Shown here in pieces: positions 10,581 through 21,900 of a stretch of DNA of 36,741 nt; positions within the stretch are counted from its first letter, which is position 1, and every line of letters begins with the position of its first letter. The notes below the pieces were generated by a model, which saw only the letters and a list, made by a program, of their open reading frames with translations, did not search any database and was not told the origin of the DNA. The stretch comes from Echinostoma caproni (taxonomy: Eukaryota; Platyhelminthes; Trematoda; Plagiorchiida; Echinostomatidae), in NCBI GenBank assembly GCA_900618425.1, contig UZAN01040749.1:4830-41570 (forward strand), given 5' to 3'. The translations under genes were made by a program, and so were the position numbers.

Positions 10581-10759
10581 CACGGCGATGTCCGTACAGG
10601 TGAAATTAAGCCGACGTTTTGCTTACCGTGTGTGACCTTTATCAACACGAACCGTTGGCAAACTGTTCTTGACTCATTCGATTTTGAAATCGCCTTGATA
10701 AAGGTTACCCACGGTAACCGAAACTTCGGCTTATTTTCACCTGTACCGACATCGCTGTG
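10581..10759. repeat. Hairpin-forming inverted repeat, about 65-bp arms
   Basis: Arm 10581-10645 and the reverse complement of 10695-10759 match at roughly 85% by eye; both begin CAC.GCGATGTC.GTACAGG. The arms are separated by about 49 nt. The transcript of either strand would form a long stem. It may be a foldback or MITE-like element or a small-RNA precursor. No flanking target duplication was identified. Confidence 0.7.
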
Positions 10760-11022
10760 TTTTCAAAATTACAAATTATATAAATTAAATGTATGATGTT
10801 CAGTTGTTCACCGAGATTCGCAATTGTATTACAAAGGTTTCAACACCAATCGAGGTGAAATTCTCAATGTAGTAACTGGGTGAGCGCTTACGAGTGTCCT
10901 CTTCCGTATATAAGTCACTGAGTGATGTGGCGTTGTCTGATTGTCCAAGGTTTGTTCACCTTGTGCCGATAGGGGATGAGGTGGACGCGAGCAGTCTAAC
11001 GGCTGGCTGTTGATCGATCAGT

Positions 11023-11535
11023 CTAAGCGTTACTGTTGTCCTGTCGTTGCACGTGTGACACGAACGACCTTATGTGAGTTGATTGGTCCTTTTGTTGCAT
11101 GGGGGTGTAGACTTGATCGATGTCAATGTGTCCGTTGACCGAGTTTTCCGATGAATGCCAAGCTTCCAGAAATTCTCTTGCGTGCTTGGCGCGCGCCTGA
11201 TGGACGACTTTGATGTTTTCGAAATCGAAGTTGTTTCCTTCTTGGTCCCCGTGGATTGAGATGAGTGAGAATACAACCTGTCTTCTGACGGCCAGTTTGT
11301 GTTCATACACACCAGTTGCTAGTTTCCTCCCCGTTTGACCGATATAGTATTTGTTGCAGTCGTTAAAGTTGATGCGGTAGATCACATTTGCTAGATTTTT
11401 GTCTTCCCGTTGCTTCCTGGTTTTTCATAAGATTCTCCTCAGGGTTGTCGTTGGTTTGCGGGCAACTTCGATGTTGTGTGATTTCAGTATTCTCGTGGTC
11501 ATTTCCGAAACGTTCTTGAAGGTTTCGTCCACTTC
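11023..11535 (-). pseudogene. Penelope-like element GIY-YIG endonuclease part
   Basis: On the minus strand a connector (KNVSEMTTRILKSHNIEVA...) is followed by a one-codon break after TTTLRRIL. The GIY-YIG domain then begins with VIYRINF and YYIGQTGRKL, with EHKLAVRR and HAREFLEAWHSS further on. This order is that of Penelope-like element proteins, which join a reverse transcriptase to a GIY-YIG nuclease. In the family an arginine usually precedes the EH (TRIxEH); here the sequence is ATGVYEH, so a key arginine appears to be lost. The frame runs to a stop at 11023. Probably inactive. Confidence 0.8.
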
Positions 11536-11539
11536 CGAT

Positions 11540-11960
11540 CGCTTCAACAACATCTTCCCGGCTATGAAGTTCACCATGGAAACAGAAAAAAATGACAAAC
11601 TGGCACTCCTCGACGTCCTAGTAACGAGATCATTGTCCGGACCGCTAGAAACATCAGTATACAGAAAGAAGACCCACACGGATCAAATTCTTGGATACAT
11701 GAGCAACCACCCAACCTGCCACAAGAGGAGTGGCATTCGAACAATTTTCGAAAGAACAAAAACACACTGCAGCACTGAAAAGTTGAGGCAGACAGAGGAG
11801 GAATACCTCTACCAAGTATTCGTCCGCAATGGCTACACCCGCAACTTCGTCAAACGGACAATAACTCGAACACAGCAACACAAAAGGTCAAAAGGACAAC
11901 CGAATAAGCGAATAACCCTACCGTATGTAAAGAACGTTTCGGAATTGACCACGGGACCAA
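11540..11960 (+). pseudogene. Penelope-like reverse transcriptase, C-terminal fragment
   Basis: The plus-strand frame contains FTMETEKNDKLALLDVLVTR, then LETSVYRKKTHTD, SNHPTCHKRSGIRT, and later LPYVKNVSELTT. These are the motifs that follow the catalytic palm in Penelope-like reverse transcriptases. The palm with its YxDD box is absent, so the fragment is 5'-truncated. Similarity ends near 11958. The open frame extends leftward to 11399 only because it runs antisense over the inverted endonuclease part; that stretch is not coding. Confidence 0.8.
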
Positions 11961-12089
11961 GAAGTTGTCGGCGGCTTTGGGCGAATGAAACCATGTTACA
12001 CCGATGGCCAAGTGACATCCAAATAATTACTGCCGTGTTTGACGTAGTACGATTTCAGAGGCTGAGATTCCACTTCTATTAATCAGAGA

Positions 12090-12650
12090 AACACCATGGC
12101 AACCGGACACAATATGGCCCAACTTTTGGCGATCAAGCCATTTGCAAGAGCATGAATCCTAGGTCCTTAGCTGTCACAAAAGCGATGGAAGCTTTGCTAG
12201 GCAATCGAATTAGGTGTCCACAAACGTTTCTGAGGTAATCAGCGAAATAACCAACGGACTCATTCAGCAACTGATTCGCCCACCCTGTCCAGCTTTTTGT
12301 CCGTTAAACCATTTTAATTTTGCAAATTGCTTAACATGGACGAAAGTGAGTGATCAAAGGAAATGAAATCGTCTAGAGTTGTTTATCTTTTCCCAGTTAT
12401 GAAGAATTACTTTGATAGAGAAGCCAAAATACAGGTTACTACAATGTATCCCGGATCACTTTGCTGCACTTTTACACGTCGATAACGACGATGACGAGAT
12501 TAGAAGAATGCCACCTTCTCATGGATATCCAAGAGGGTTTATAATAATACAATCTCAACCCAACTGTTTACGTTAAAATACACCAGGTGCAAAAATGATG
12601 AAATTGGTCCTGCAACTGCCCTTCAAGTCTGACGATGTCAGTAAATCGAA
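12090..12650. repeat. Duplicate of 33890-34450
   Basis: Direct, diverged copies share GAATCCT, AAAGCGATG, CAAACGTTTCTGA and GGTCCTGCAACTGC blocks in the same order. In this copy the block lies downstream of MEG copy B. In the other it abuts the truncated copy C. No gene recognised. Confidence 0.65.
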
Positions 12651-13570
12651 CTGCCTATTTTTCTGCGTGAATTTCATTAAAACTATTAGTTGCCTCGGAG
12701 CAGGATTTACACAAAAAATAAAAAAATAATAACAAGGAACTACTGATTACTCGCAGTAATGCACGCCATCTGAGCATAACTATAAAGGAAACATCTCCCG
12801 ATCATTGAAGTTCGCTGTTCTGACTCAATACATTACGATCGTAGTGTCCTTGCCGTGCCCTCAGCCTTGTTGGGTGCATTTGAACTGTATTTGTTTTCCT
12901 ACTGGTTTAGAATTCTCTGCAACGCAAACAACACCAGAATTGTGAAACGCACTGAGGTACTAGCCATGCAAAAGTATCAAACCTAAGTAGGTAAACAGCG
13001 CAAATGGCTTACCATTTTGGAGCTACCTTGGCGTGAAATGCGTTTGGCGAGTAATTTCGATCGCAATGTTTCTGCCTGTGATTTCTTGATTTATTATCAT
13101 AGAATGATGATCACATAAGCTGTGGTATGCAGCGGTATAGATGCAGCGAACTGATCCAGGATGCATTATCTAATCCTGCGATTTTTGCTTTTCCTGTTAA
13201 TTTCTTACGGGAAACTGTGCTCCTGAATTACTTCCAATGAACTATCCCATGGTTTTTGCTACTCCGACGTTAGAGTAAACGATTGCTGACTAAAGCAGTG
13301 AATCGAACTGTCCATTTTTCTGCATGAATTTTATTTAAAATATAAATTTTCTGTTAACTGGATTCACACCGAAAAAGTATTTTTTTAGGTCATTGCCGAT
13401 TTATCAGATTGATGTTTATACATTCTTCCATTGAGTTGAGGCAGACATCTCTCGATGACGGATGTTTGCTGTTTAGACACAATTCATTACGATCGCATTG
13501 AAATTGCTCTAACCCCAGCCATGTTTGTTGGATTTGAACTTTTTGTTTTCCCTTCTTGTATTTGTATACA
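12640..13570. repeat. Local tandem duplication
   Basis: Segments at 12640-12910 and 13295-13560 share AATCGAACTG..TATTTTTCTGC, ACATCTC.CGAT and CATTACGATCG blocks in the same order, about 640 nt apart. No exon or ORF of note is conserved between them. Confidence 0.6.
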
Positions 13571-15780
13571 CGTCCAGCATTTCTAGGGTGAATAGGCGAT
13601 TGGGTCTACACATATCTGTCTATAGTCAACCCTAACTGCACCATTCTCTGCACTTCTGTCATTCTTCGGTCAATCGCCTTTCCGCCATTTGTAGCCTTTC
13701 TCAAGCACAGGGACGTACTCTTTGTATTTGGACTTTTTCCGTCGGACTGTCTGTCCCTTGAAATGCTGCACCGCCCGTTTTCTAACACAAGTACCCCTTT
13801 TGTTTCTGATCCAATAAAATGAATCCTGACACATCCATGCTGCCATATTCCTCCTGTATGACTGTCCTCAAAATACAAATTACACTCAAGATCGTTCTAA
13901 AGGTGTTGATGAGAACCATATCTCCAATAGTTTTCATCGATTCTGAAACAGCAGAGACCGCAATTGGTTTATATCAGCTGTCAAATTCGCTTCCTTTTGT
14001 TCCCTAATCTCCCATGTCAACCAGAAAACCATTTTAATAATTTATGTGGTCTTATATTTTTTGTTGATCTGAGCGGATTATGTGAATATGTCTCATCAGA
14101 TACCACACCTTTAGAAGTGGTTTCAAATGTAGTCAAACGCAATCATCCAGCTCGCTCAGGGACGATAGAAAGTGAGCAGTGTTATCACATAGGTAAAACG
14201 GTTCGAGCTATCAATGGTTCAATCACTCAACATACGGTCTAGAATTACTTTCATATGAAGAACGCTTTCTGCAAAATTATCGTGTGTTTTGAGTTAGAAG
14301 AAACTGCGTGATGTTCGTCTTTTTTGCCATGGATTCCCTTCCTGAGTGCAACCTGTGGAAACTGACTGTTTAGAGGAAAATGTGATGCTTTCCGTCATAA
14401 TCTGAGAGCATCATGAAATGCGCAGTACAGGTATTCTAGTCTGTAGCAAACAAAAATGAATTGCAATTAAGTTATCTTGCCCAGTAATGGCAAGTTGCTT
14501 TTATGGTGGCCGCTCCACTATGAATATGAATTATGGCAGACTGTTTAGCCGAATCAACCTTTTGTATCCGTCTGTTTACATTGACCTATAACGACACCCC
14601 TCAAGGAAGCTAACTAACACAGATGAAGCGTACTCTTTTACAGCCGGATCTGGTATATCGGATGACCATTCAATAAAGTCCACTTTGAAACATGACAATC
14701 CAGAGACTGTGCAACTGTGGGTATCCGAAACAGAATGAAGTCAGTGAAAACACTGTGGTGGAGCTGTGGTACAAAACTAACTTCTATGCAAACCGCAGGC
14801 AGGGTAGAACAGTGACAAGGTGACAATGGTTTTGAAGGAAACATATTCTTGCATATATCTTTCCTTTTACGTGAGTAGTTCACAGCCAAACAAAATCTGC
14901 CAATTTCTTCACAACAATGAACGATCATATCGTTCCTACGGTATGCAAGAAAAGGCCATTCGGAATGTGTCCTTTGCCAAAATGCAATAATAAATGATAT
15001 ACCTGTATTCGAGTTCATGATCGCACTGGGGAAGCAATCTCAAATGATGATACAGGACACTCTAGAACATTGCATTCGGGGATGAAAGTAGAATTTAACG
15101 CTCTCAACAAACACATAATCTACAAGAAGGAATTAATGCTTTCCACACATCAATATAAAAGTATGAATATTAGTGAATTGCTTTTGATTACTACCGGATG
15201 GTTCCGTCGGATGACGTCGAGTAATAGCTGCAAAAATGGAATTAGGTTTGAACACCAACTAGCTATCATCACCGTAACATTGCCAATCTGGAGAGATGAG
15301 TGATCAATAAGGGCTTTATCAAGAAACTGAAGGATATGGTAAGCGTGATAGCTCGGTCCCAACGTTCAAGAAGGATCGAAATTCTTGCTCGCAACAGGAG
15401 TCCAATGTATTCTAACCAAACCCTCGTATTTTGACTCAAGACGTTTTAAATAACCCATACATTGCTTGTAATCCCTATTAACGAAAGACCGGTTTTCAAT
15501 TCATCTGGTGATCACTCTTAACCGTTCAATCGAGTTTCGTCATGCCTTCTGGTTAGGGTAAAATATCACTCAAGCTTTTTGAATCGACTGATCTGTAAGA
15601 AGCGTGCAGCTCATCATGTTGTGCCTTCAGTTCAATTGCTTTTACCTCCTGATTTCATGCAGTTGACAGTTCCAATATTAGCGCCAGTGTTGAGTTCAGA
15701 TTGTCAATAAAAGTGGCTTTTATATATAAAAATGAGTACAGCAGCAAGAAAATGGTAACATCACAACAGAATCCGGCGCA
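13570..15780. other. Unrecognised intergenic region downstream of copy B
   Basis: Scattered ORFs of up to 126 codons (14638-15018, minus) show no recognised domain and no bounding splice sites. Nothing else could be supported. Confidence 0.35.
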
Positions 15781-15784
15781 TTAT

Positions 15785-15996
15785 TTTAATATACAACAAA
15801 GTTTTATTTCACATTCAGTTGACAGAATATAGGCCATGTTCGATTTGATATGTAAGATGACTTTTACCCGGAAGGGTTATTACAAGTTTTTCTTCCAGTG
15901 ACATATCTCGTTCTATGACATTGTATCACATAGCTTTAAAAATAAAGTAGGCAACCAGCGACGCCAGCGGTACTGGTTCGATCCTCTTAGCGTAAT
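15785..15996 (-). CDS. Copy B terminal exon: hydrophobic C-terminus, stop, 3' UTR
   Basis: After the acceptor ATACATTTCAG the frame reads (D)YAKRIEPVPLASLVAYFIF, then KAM and TGA at 15926-15928. The hydrophobic stretch before the end could act as a short membrane or lipid-interacting segment. It is too short for a confident transmembrane helix. The 3' UTR is about 140 nt to a poly(A) signal at 15803-15808. The 15785 end is approximate. Confidence 0.72.
15803..15808 (-). terminator. Poly(A) signal of copy B
   Basis: AATAAA on the minus strand, about 120 nt after the stop codon, with T-rich sequence following. Confidence 0.65.
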
Positions 15997-18900
15997 CTGA
16001 AATGTATAAATGATCAATGTGGGTTAAAATGAAGAATCACGTCAGAACTCTAGTCAGTGTGTGATAAGTTTATTTATTCGTTTAACTAATCATATTTTAG
16101 CTCAAAATGAAACTCACCGGTTGTTGACGTCGTGCTCGGTGTGGTTACTGTATCTGGGAGATGAAAGGGAAATGTGTTTACGGTTTTACAGTTCACACTT
16201 TCTTCGAATAAGCTACATTTGAGATATACGGGATTTGGTTTTGATAATCATCCTCACAATAATCAAATTTTCCTCAGTCTCAGCAATAATCTGACGGGAT
16301 TGTAAATTGATGGAAGTCTCGTTCGCCCCAGCCCTCACACCTCCCAGAAGATGGCTACACAAGGCCAGTGGGTAACACTTGACTATAATTTTTTTCATTC
16401 TTCCAGATATTGTCATGTAGTATAACATCTGGATTGGAGTATCAAATTGCGCAGTCCAAATAAGTAAAACGATCAGATCAATTACAATTTGAATGGTGAG
16501 TCAATGAGTCTTCAACTGTGTTCCTTGAAGCAAACGCAATTAGTCTACACTGAAGATTACATCGTTTATCACGCTTCGTTATATTGAACTATCTTTTGTG
16601 ATGTTAAATAATGGTTTACATACACGGTCTATCTATAGTTTTAAAATAAATATGCAATCAGTTCCTCAGAGCTTCTTATTATATTCCGATATATTCCGAT
16701 TGTTGTTGCCTGCTTCCTATTCTTAGGATGCGAGTACTACGCGTGTCTTACAAAAAGGCTCTACGTGAACTTTTATTATGCTCAACAATCATATTCCTGA
16801 AAGAGAAAAGCATACCTGACAACGGTTTCATTAGTAGACACTAGTATTCAGGGTTAACAATGTATCTTCAATTTCGAGCAAACGCATATAATGATAGCGT
16901 TCAATGAGCAGTGTCAAAGCAAATGCATTTTATTTTGTTTAAACTATCGTCAATCTTATATGGGAGTTCCACNNNNNNNNNNNNNNNNNNNNNNNNNNNN
17001 NNNNNNNNNNNNNNNNNNNNNNNNNNNNNNNNNNNNNNNNNNNNNNNNNNNNNNNNNNNNNNNNNNNNNNNNNNNNNNNNNNNNNNNNNNNNNNNNNNNN
17101 NNNNNNNNNNNNNNNNNNNNNNNNNNNNNNNNNNNNNNNNNNNNNNNNNNNNNNNNNNNNNNNNNNNNNNNNNNNNNNNNNNNNNNNNNNNNNNNNNNNN
17201 NNNNNNNNNNNNNNNNNNNNNNNNNNNNNNNNNNNNNNNNNNNNNNNNNNNNNNNNNNNNNNNNNNNNNNNNNNNNNNNNNNNNNNNNAACTATCGTCAA
17301 TCTTATATGGGAGTTCCACCAAAAAACAGTTGTGTGAAGGGAGTAAACTAACTCTCTGTATTTTCAGTTGCGGTTGTTGGCGCATCAGTTTTGGCAGCTG
17401 TAGCTGGAGAAAAGAAAACGAAAAAATCATGCCGATATCTATTCCAATAGAAATGAAATTTCATATTAGAGAATGAATGTAAATGAGCAAAACTAATAGA
17501 TCTGGTGCTATTCAGCAGATTTCAGAACCATTTGGGGGTGTTTCGAGGAATTCTGCTAGTCTGATGCTCAAAAGTTGAAATTATGATGAGAGTGGTGGAG
17601 GTTTTGAGTGAAAATGTGGTGCATGATTTTCATGCTGCTGCGTCACGGTGTATGAAATTAATAAATTCTCAAAGTGAATTGGGATTATTCTCCCTAAAGT
17701 CAAGATTATATTAGTAGTCCTTCAATTTAGTAATTCTTTTATATCACGGCAACCGGTTTATGAGGAAACATTTTGAATAAAAAGTTTATTCGAAAAAAAT
17801 GGGAAATTGGTATCCTTTGTCGTGTGTTATGTGTAGTTCAATAAACGTAGAGAGGGACCATTTCCATATTTGCAGCCTTGACAGTTTCAGTGCTGACGGA
17901 TTCTTTGGGGTTCGTTCAGAGCACGAAACGATGTGCCACGTAGAAAACAATTCTTCAATTTATTTTTAAAATATTGGTTCTTTAGGTCGGTGAACTTACT
18001 TGTTGCCTCTTCTGGAAACCAAAAACAGGAGTTATTCAGATCACCACTGACAAACAAGATAAAACACACTTTATAGAACTAAAACGAAAATCATCGACCC
18101 CTGAAATGTTATCTTTTAGAAACGACATCATCCACACAGAAAGAGATTTTGTTTATATCCATTTGAAAAGTCTTCCGAACAAATTGGTTCCAGATGTTGT
18201 GTAATAATTTATTTTTCTCATTCGCTGTAAATTCGAGGATGCGCGGATTGCGCTTATACAAAATATGATAGACATTTATGAGTTCTGATAGCCAAATCGA
18301 ATATAATGAAGGCACACTTACTACATTTGCTCTTAAACACACAGGACTTGACAGCCCATCTTGGCCATGTTGAGAAGTTAGTAAAAAGTGTTTTCATTAA
18401 TGTACCTTTGTGCCTTATATTTATTTTGGAATATTTCCAATTCCCAACTATATACATCTGTCTCATGTGAAACGTTCTTCAAAAACTCTGAATCAGCGGG
18501 GTGCGGAGAAAACCATCATTATTTCTCAACAAGAAAGTAATGAAACATTGAATTCAGACGTAAGAAGAAGAAAACAATTATTCACGGACACATCATTAAC
18601 AGAAAGGCTCTGGAAGTATTCTGTGGTGTTTGATTTTGGTTCGTATGCAATGATTGATTCACTTACCCGTTGGCGTTTCTGAAGCGAAAAGTAAGATATT
18701 GATTAATTTGTTTACCGAACCATCCCTTTCTACATACGCTTCCATTTAAATTATCAATGACCCAAGTCTGATTTACGGAAGTGTACACTAATCCGCACCA
18801 CGTCAGTTACTTGTTTAGTAACCTAAGGCAAAGTGAGGATCTCGCCATTTAGTAGAAAGCTCTTCTGGCCATAAACTGAGATACGCTCATTCTTAAGCTG

Positions 18901-21900
18901 TGAAATGCAACACTGTACATTCGGAGATGTAAGGTATCATGAAATGCTTTGATAAGGTTTGATATTTGAATCTCCCGCTAAGATCAGGTTGGGAAGCAGC
19001 GAATTTGGTTTTACGCACCGACGTTTACGTTCAACCGCTTTTAACATCTGAAATCTGGCACCCCATATGTTGAGCTATGTTTGGAATGACTGTCGTTTGG
19101 CAACAGTGTAATTCGTTTGCACTCGAAAGCAACAACATGCCGATAAAGTGTCACTGATTCAGAAGGTAGGCAGTTGTGCTTCTTTCACGAATGCCCAATA
19201 TTCCATGGTTTAAATATCGACCAACCATTTCGTCAGTAATTATTTTTTTTCTGTGTACATTGAAATTTGTGATTATTTGATTCACTAATCTCGGAAAGGA
19301 TACAGAAAATTAGCACCCCATCACGATTAAATTGCTTTTCACTGTTCAACACAACAATATTCACTGTAAAGATGGATCACCACATACAGGCATCTATCTA
19401 TCGGTATGGTCCTCCACTTTGTGAGGAAAGTGGTTGGCTATTTTTTCATCAAATCACGACGCATTTGGGGTTCTCTTTGTTTTATAGTATTATTTCTTTA
19501 ATAAATTAGAATGACACATTACTTTTGAATTTATTGACCTGAAATAAATAATTCAAATAAAATGATTGGAAATATACTGTTGAGTTTGTTTAAACTTAAT
19601 TGTCTTCTGGTTCCAACCACAATGCTTTCCATTAGACTTATTAGGGGTACTGGCCTCCTCAATGCGACATTACGTCACTAGCAGCCGCTAGTTCAAATTT
19701 TAACTGTGTGATTATAAGCGAAAATGGAACGGCTTAGCACCATCTGATAGTGAAGTACGAGAAACAGGGTTGATAAATATTACTTGAAACTCCAAGCTTC
19801 GACAAACACAATATGGATTTCTGAAAGTGTGACGAATTTTATAATGAACAGTGAAAGGGAAATCAAACGCATTTTTTAACCGTGCAATTGTTTCTGCAAA
19901 AAATACTACGTAATAGAGAGTTAGAGTTAGGAAGGTGCCTTGGCTCAATCTGGTTAGCTGCGCAGGGATCCGCTATCCCATATTCAGTTAGGAGTTCTGA
20001 GGTGGTTCAACTACTATGAGTAGTTCGTTTCTACATATTGACGGTCCAACAGTTTGCTGACTGCTTATGAGGATAATTCATCAGTTTAGCTGCAAAAGCT
20101 GTATCAAACTACAAAATCTCCAGGCTGGTTCTAGTCAATTGACTTACCTTGAGGGCCTTCTGGAATGATGAAAAAGATTATTTTTTCAATCTATTGCATT
20201 TGCAGTATTCAAAGATGGTCGTTGTGAAAATCACCATTGTTGAACAAACGTAGAAATAATGTAATAAAATATTTTACACATACCTAATACAAACATAAGG
20301 GAACCTTGAAATGTTAGTTTTACAAACCGCAACAGCTACACACAGAGAGATTTTGCTTATACCTATTACAAAATTCTTCCCAATGAAATTGATTCAAGAT
20401 GTTCCATATTCATTTATTACTCTCATTCAGTGTAAAGTTGAGGATGCGCGAGACAGTTTTTATCCATTTTCTCTTAAAACACAGGTCCTGACAATTCGTC
20501 TTACGTTGCTCCGATGTTATTAGAAGGTGGTTCCATCAATGGAACTTTGTTGCTTATATTCATCTTTTTAAATCTTGCCGACATCCGTTGTTATAAATGT
20601 GTCTGAGGTAAAATATTGCTGCACAATCCTAAATCAGTGACGCACGGTGCACGTAGTTAGTAGTTCTTAAAGACAGAGTACTGTAACGTTTCCTTCAGAC
20701 ACGACAAACGAAAGCTTCAATTCATCAGAAATAATAAGCCTAGGGAAGTATTTCGTGATGTTTGATTGATGGATTCACTTACCCTCTGATCCATCAGAAG
20801 CAAAAAGAAATCTATTGATTGGTTTTATTCACCGAACCATCCATTATCCTCATGCGTATTGATTTAACTGAAAACTTTAACCCATTCTTATTTGAACCAT
20901 AACAGTTAGTAACTCAGTAAGCTAGTAAATCTGAAATGATGTCAAGGTTAAATAGAACCTTTACTAGGCACAATATCAGCTACGCCAAACAATACTATCC
21001 ACACGGAGATGTAACGTATCAGGAACCTATTGTATCAAGTTCGAAGTTCAAAACTGCACGTTCCATCGAGTTAGACCTCAGTGACATTGTGTTTAGCCTG
21101 GCCTGTCAGATCACTCGTTTGCAATCGTTCTGATGCCGGATAACTTGAGCTGTGGGAGCAAAACCTGTCAATCTTCCACTATTTATTACGGTTGCACTCT
21201 GAGCTGAAAAGTTGCACGTAAACTGCCACTGATTCAGATGCTACACAGTTGTACCTCCTACAGCAATGTCCAATAAGTTCTTGTTCAAATATCAAGTGGT
21301 GCTTTTGTCGGTAAGGATGTCGATGCCATTTGAGTTGTTTTGAAATGTTAATTGATCTGCTGCATTCAAAACGAAAACAGGTAATGTGCTCACCATCAGG
21401 ATTACAATAAGGATTACTGGTCCTGTGTTTTTTATTGGACCAGAGGACTACAGGCTGATATTTCGTTGCCAGTACTATCCGATCAGATCGTGGAACATTT
21501 TATTCATAAACTGGCGATATTATTTGTTAAACTAGAATTGTTAGCTACGAATCCATGTGTTAATCACTCTCAAGCGCTTCAAATCAAAGTGGTATTTGCA
21601 GGATGTTCTACATAGAATCTTTCGCCTCTCCTTCATTTTTCAACCAGAATGTCAGGATTTTGATGGGAAGATAAACAAGTATCATAACGTCGCTCCAGAC
21701 GCAAACGAATAACCTGAGTTAAAAGTACGCTCTCCTTATTCATAATGGGAATACATACGGGGCGTTTCTTCAAAATAAACAACAAGCACTGAACAATGAG
21801 CTTCGAAAACGTAAGATACTAACACAAACAATGATATGCAGACCAAAAACATCTGTCTAGTACCTAATGCGACCAGTTTTGCAAAATGTGTTACTTCATC

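Larger units (their letters stand above)
10800..11960. mobile_element. Rearranged Penelope-like retroelement relic
   Basis: Two parts of one Penelope-like element sit in opposite orientation. The C-terminal connector plus GIY-YIG endonuclease and 3' end read leftward (about 10800-11535). The end of the reverse transcriptase reads rightward (about 11540-11960). A short KNVSE-coding segment occurs in both parts (11502-11524 minus and 11932-11955 plus), so the two pieces overlap slightly in element coordinates. The layout resembles a 5' inversion made during target-primed insertion. The element is 5'-truncated and broken. Confidence 0.75.

Noticed and set aside
11399..11540. N-terminal part of the 227-codon plus-strand ORF
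   Set aside because: It runs antisense to the inverted Penelope connector; only the part after about 11540 is real element sequence.
14638..15018. 126-codon minus-strand ORF
   Set aside because: No recognised domain, signal peptide, splice context or second copy.
16891..17430. ORFs of 114-163 codons across the N gap
   Set aside because: They are open only because N bases hide stops.
18317..18326. 10-nt exon-like site (AGCAAATGTA) with GTAAGTGTG donor, copy B
   Set aside because: Not a multiple of three, no NAG alternative restores the frame, and the duplicate near 20455 has no donor.
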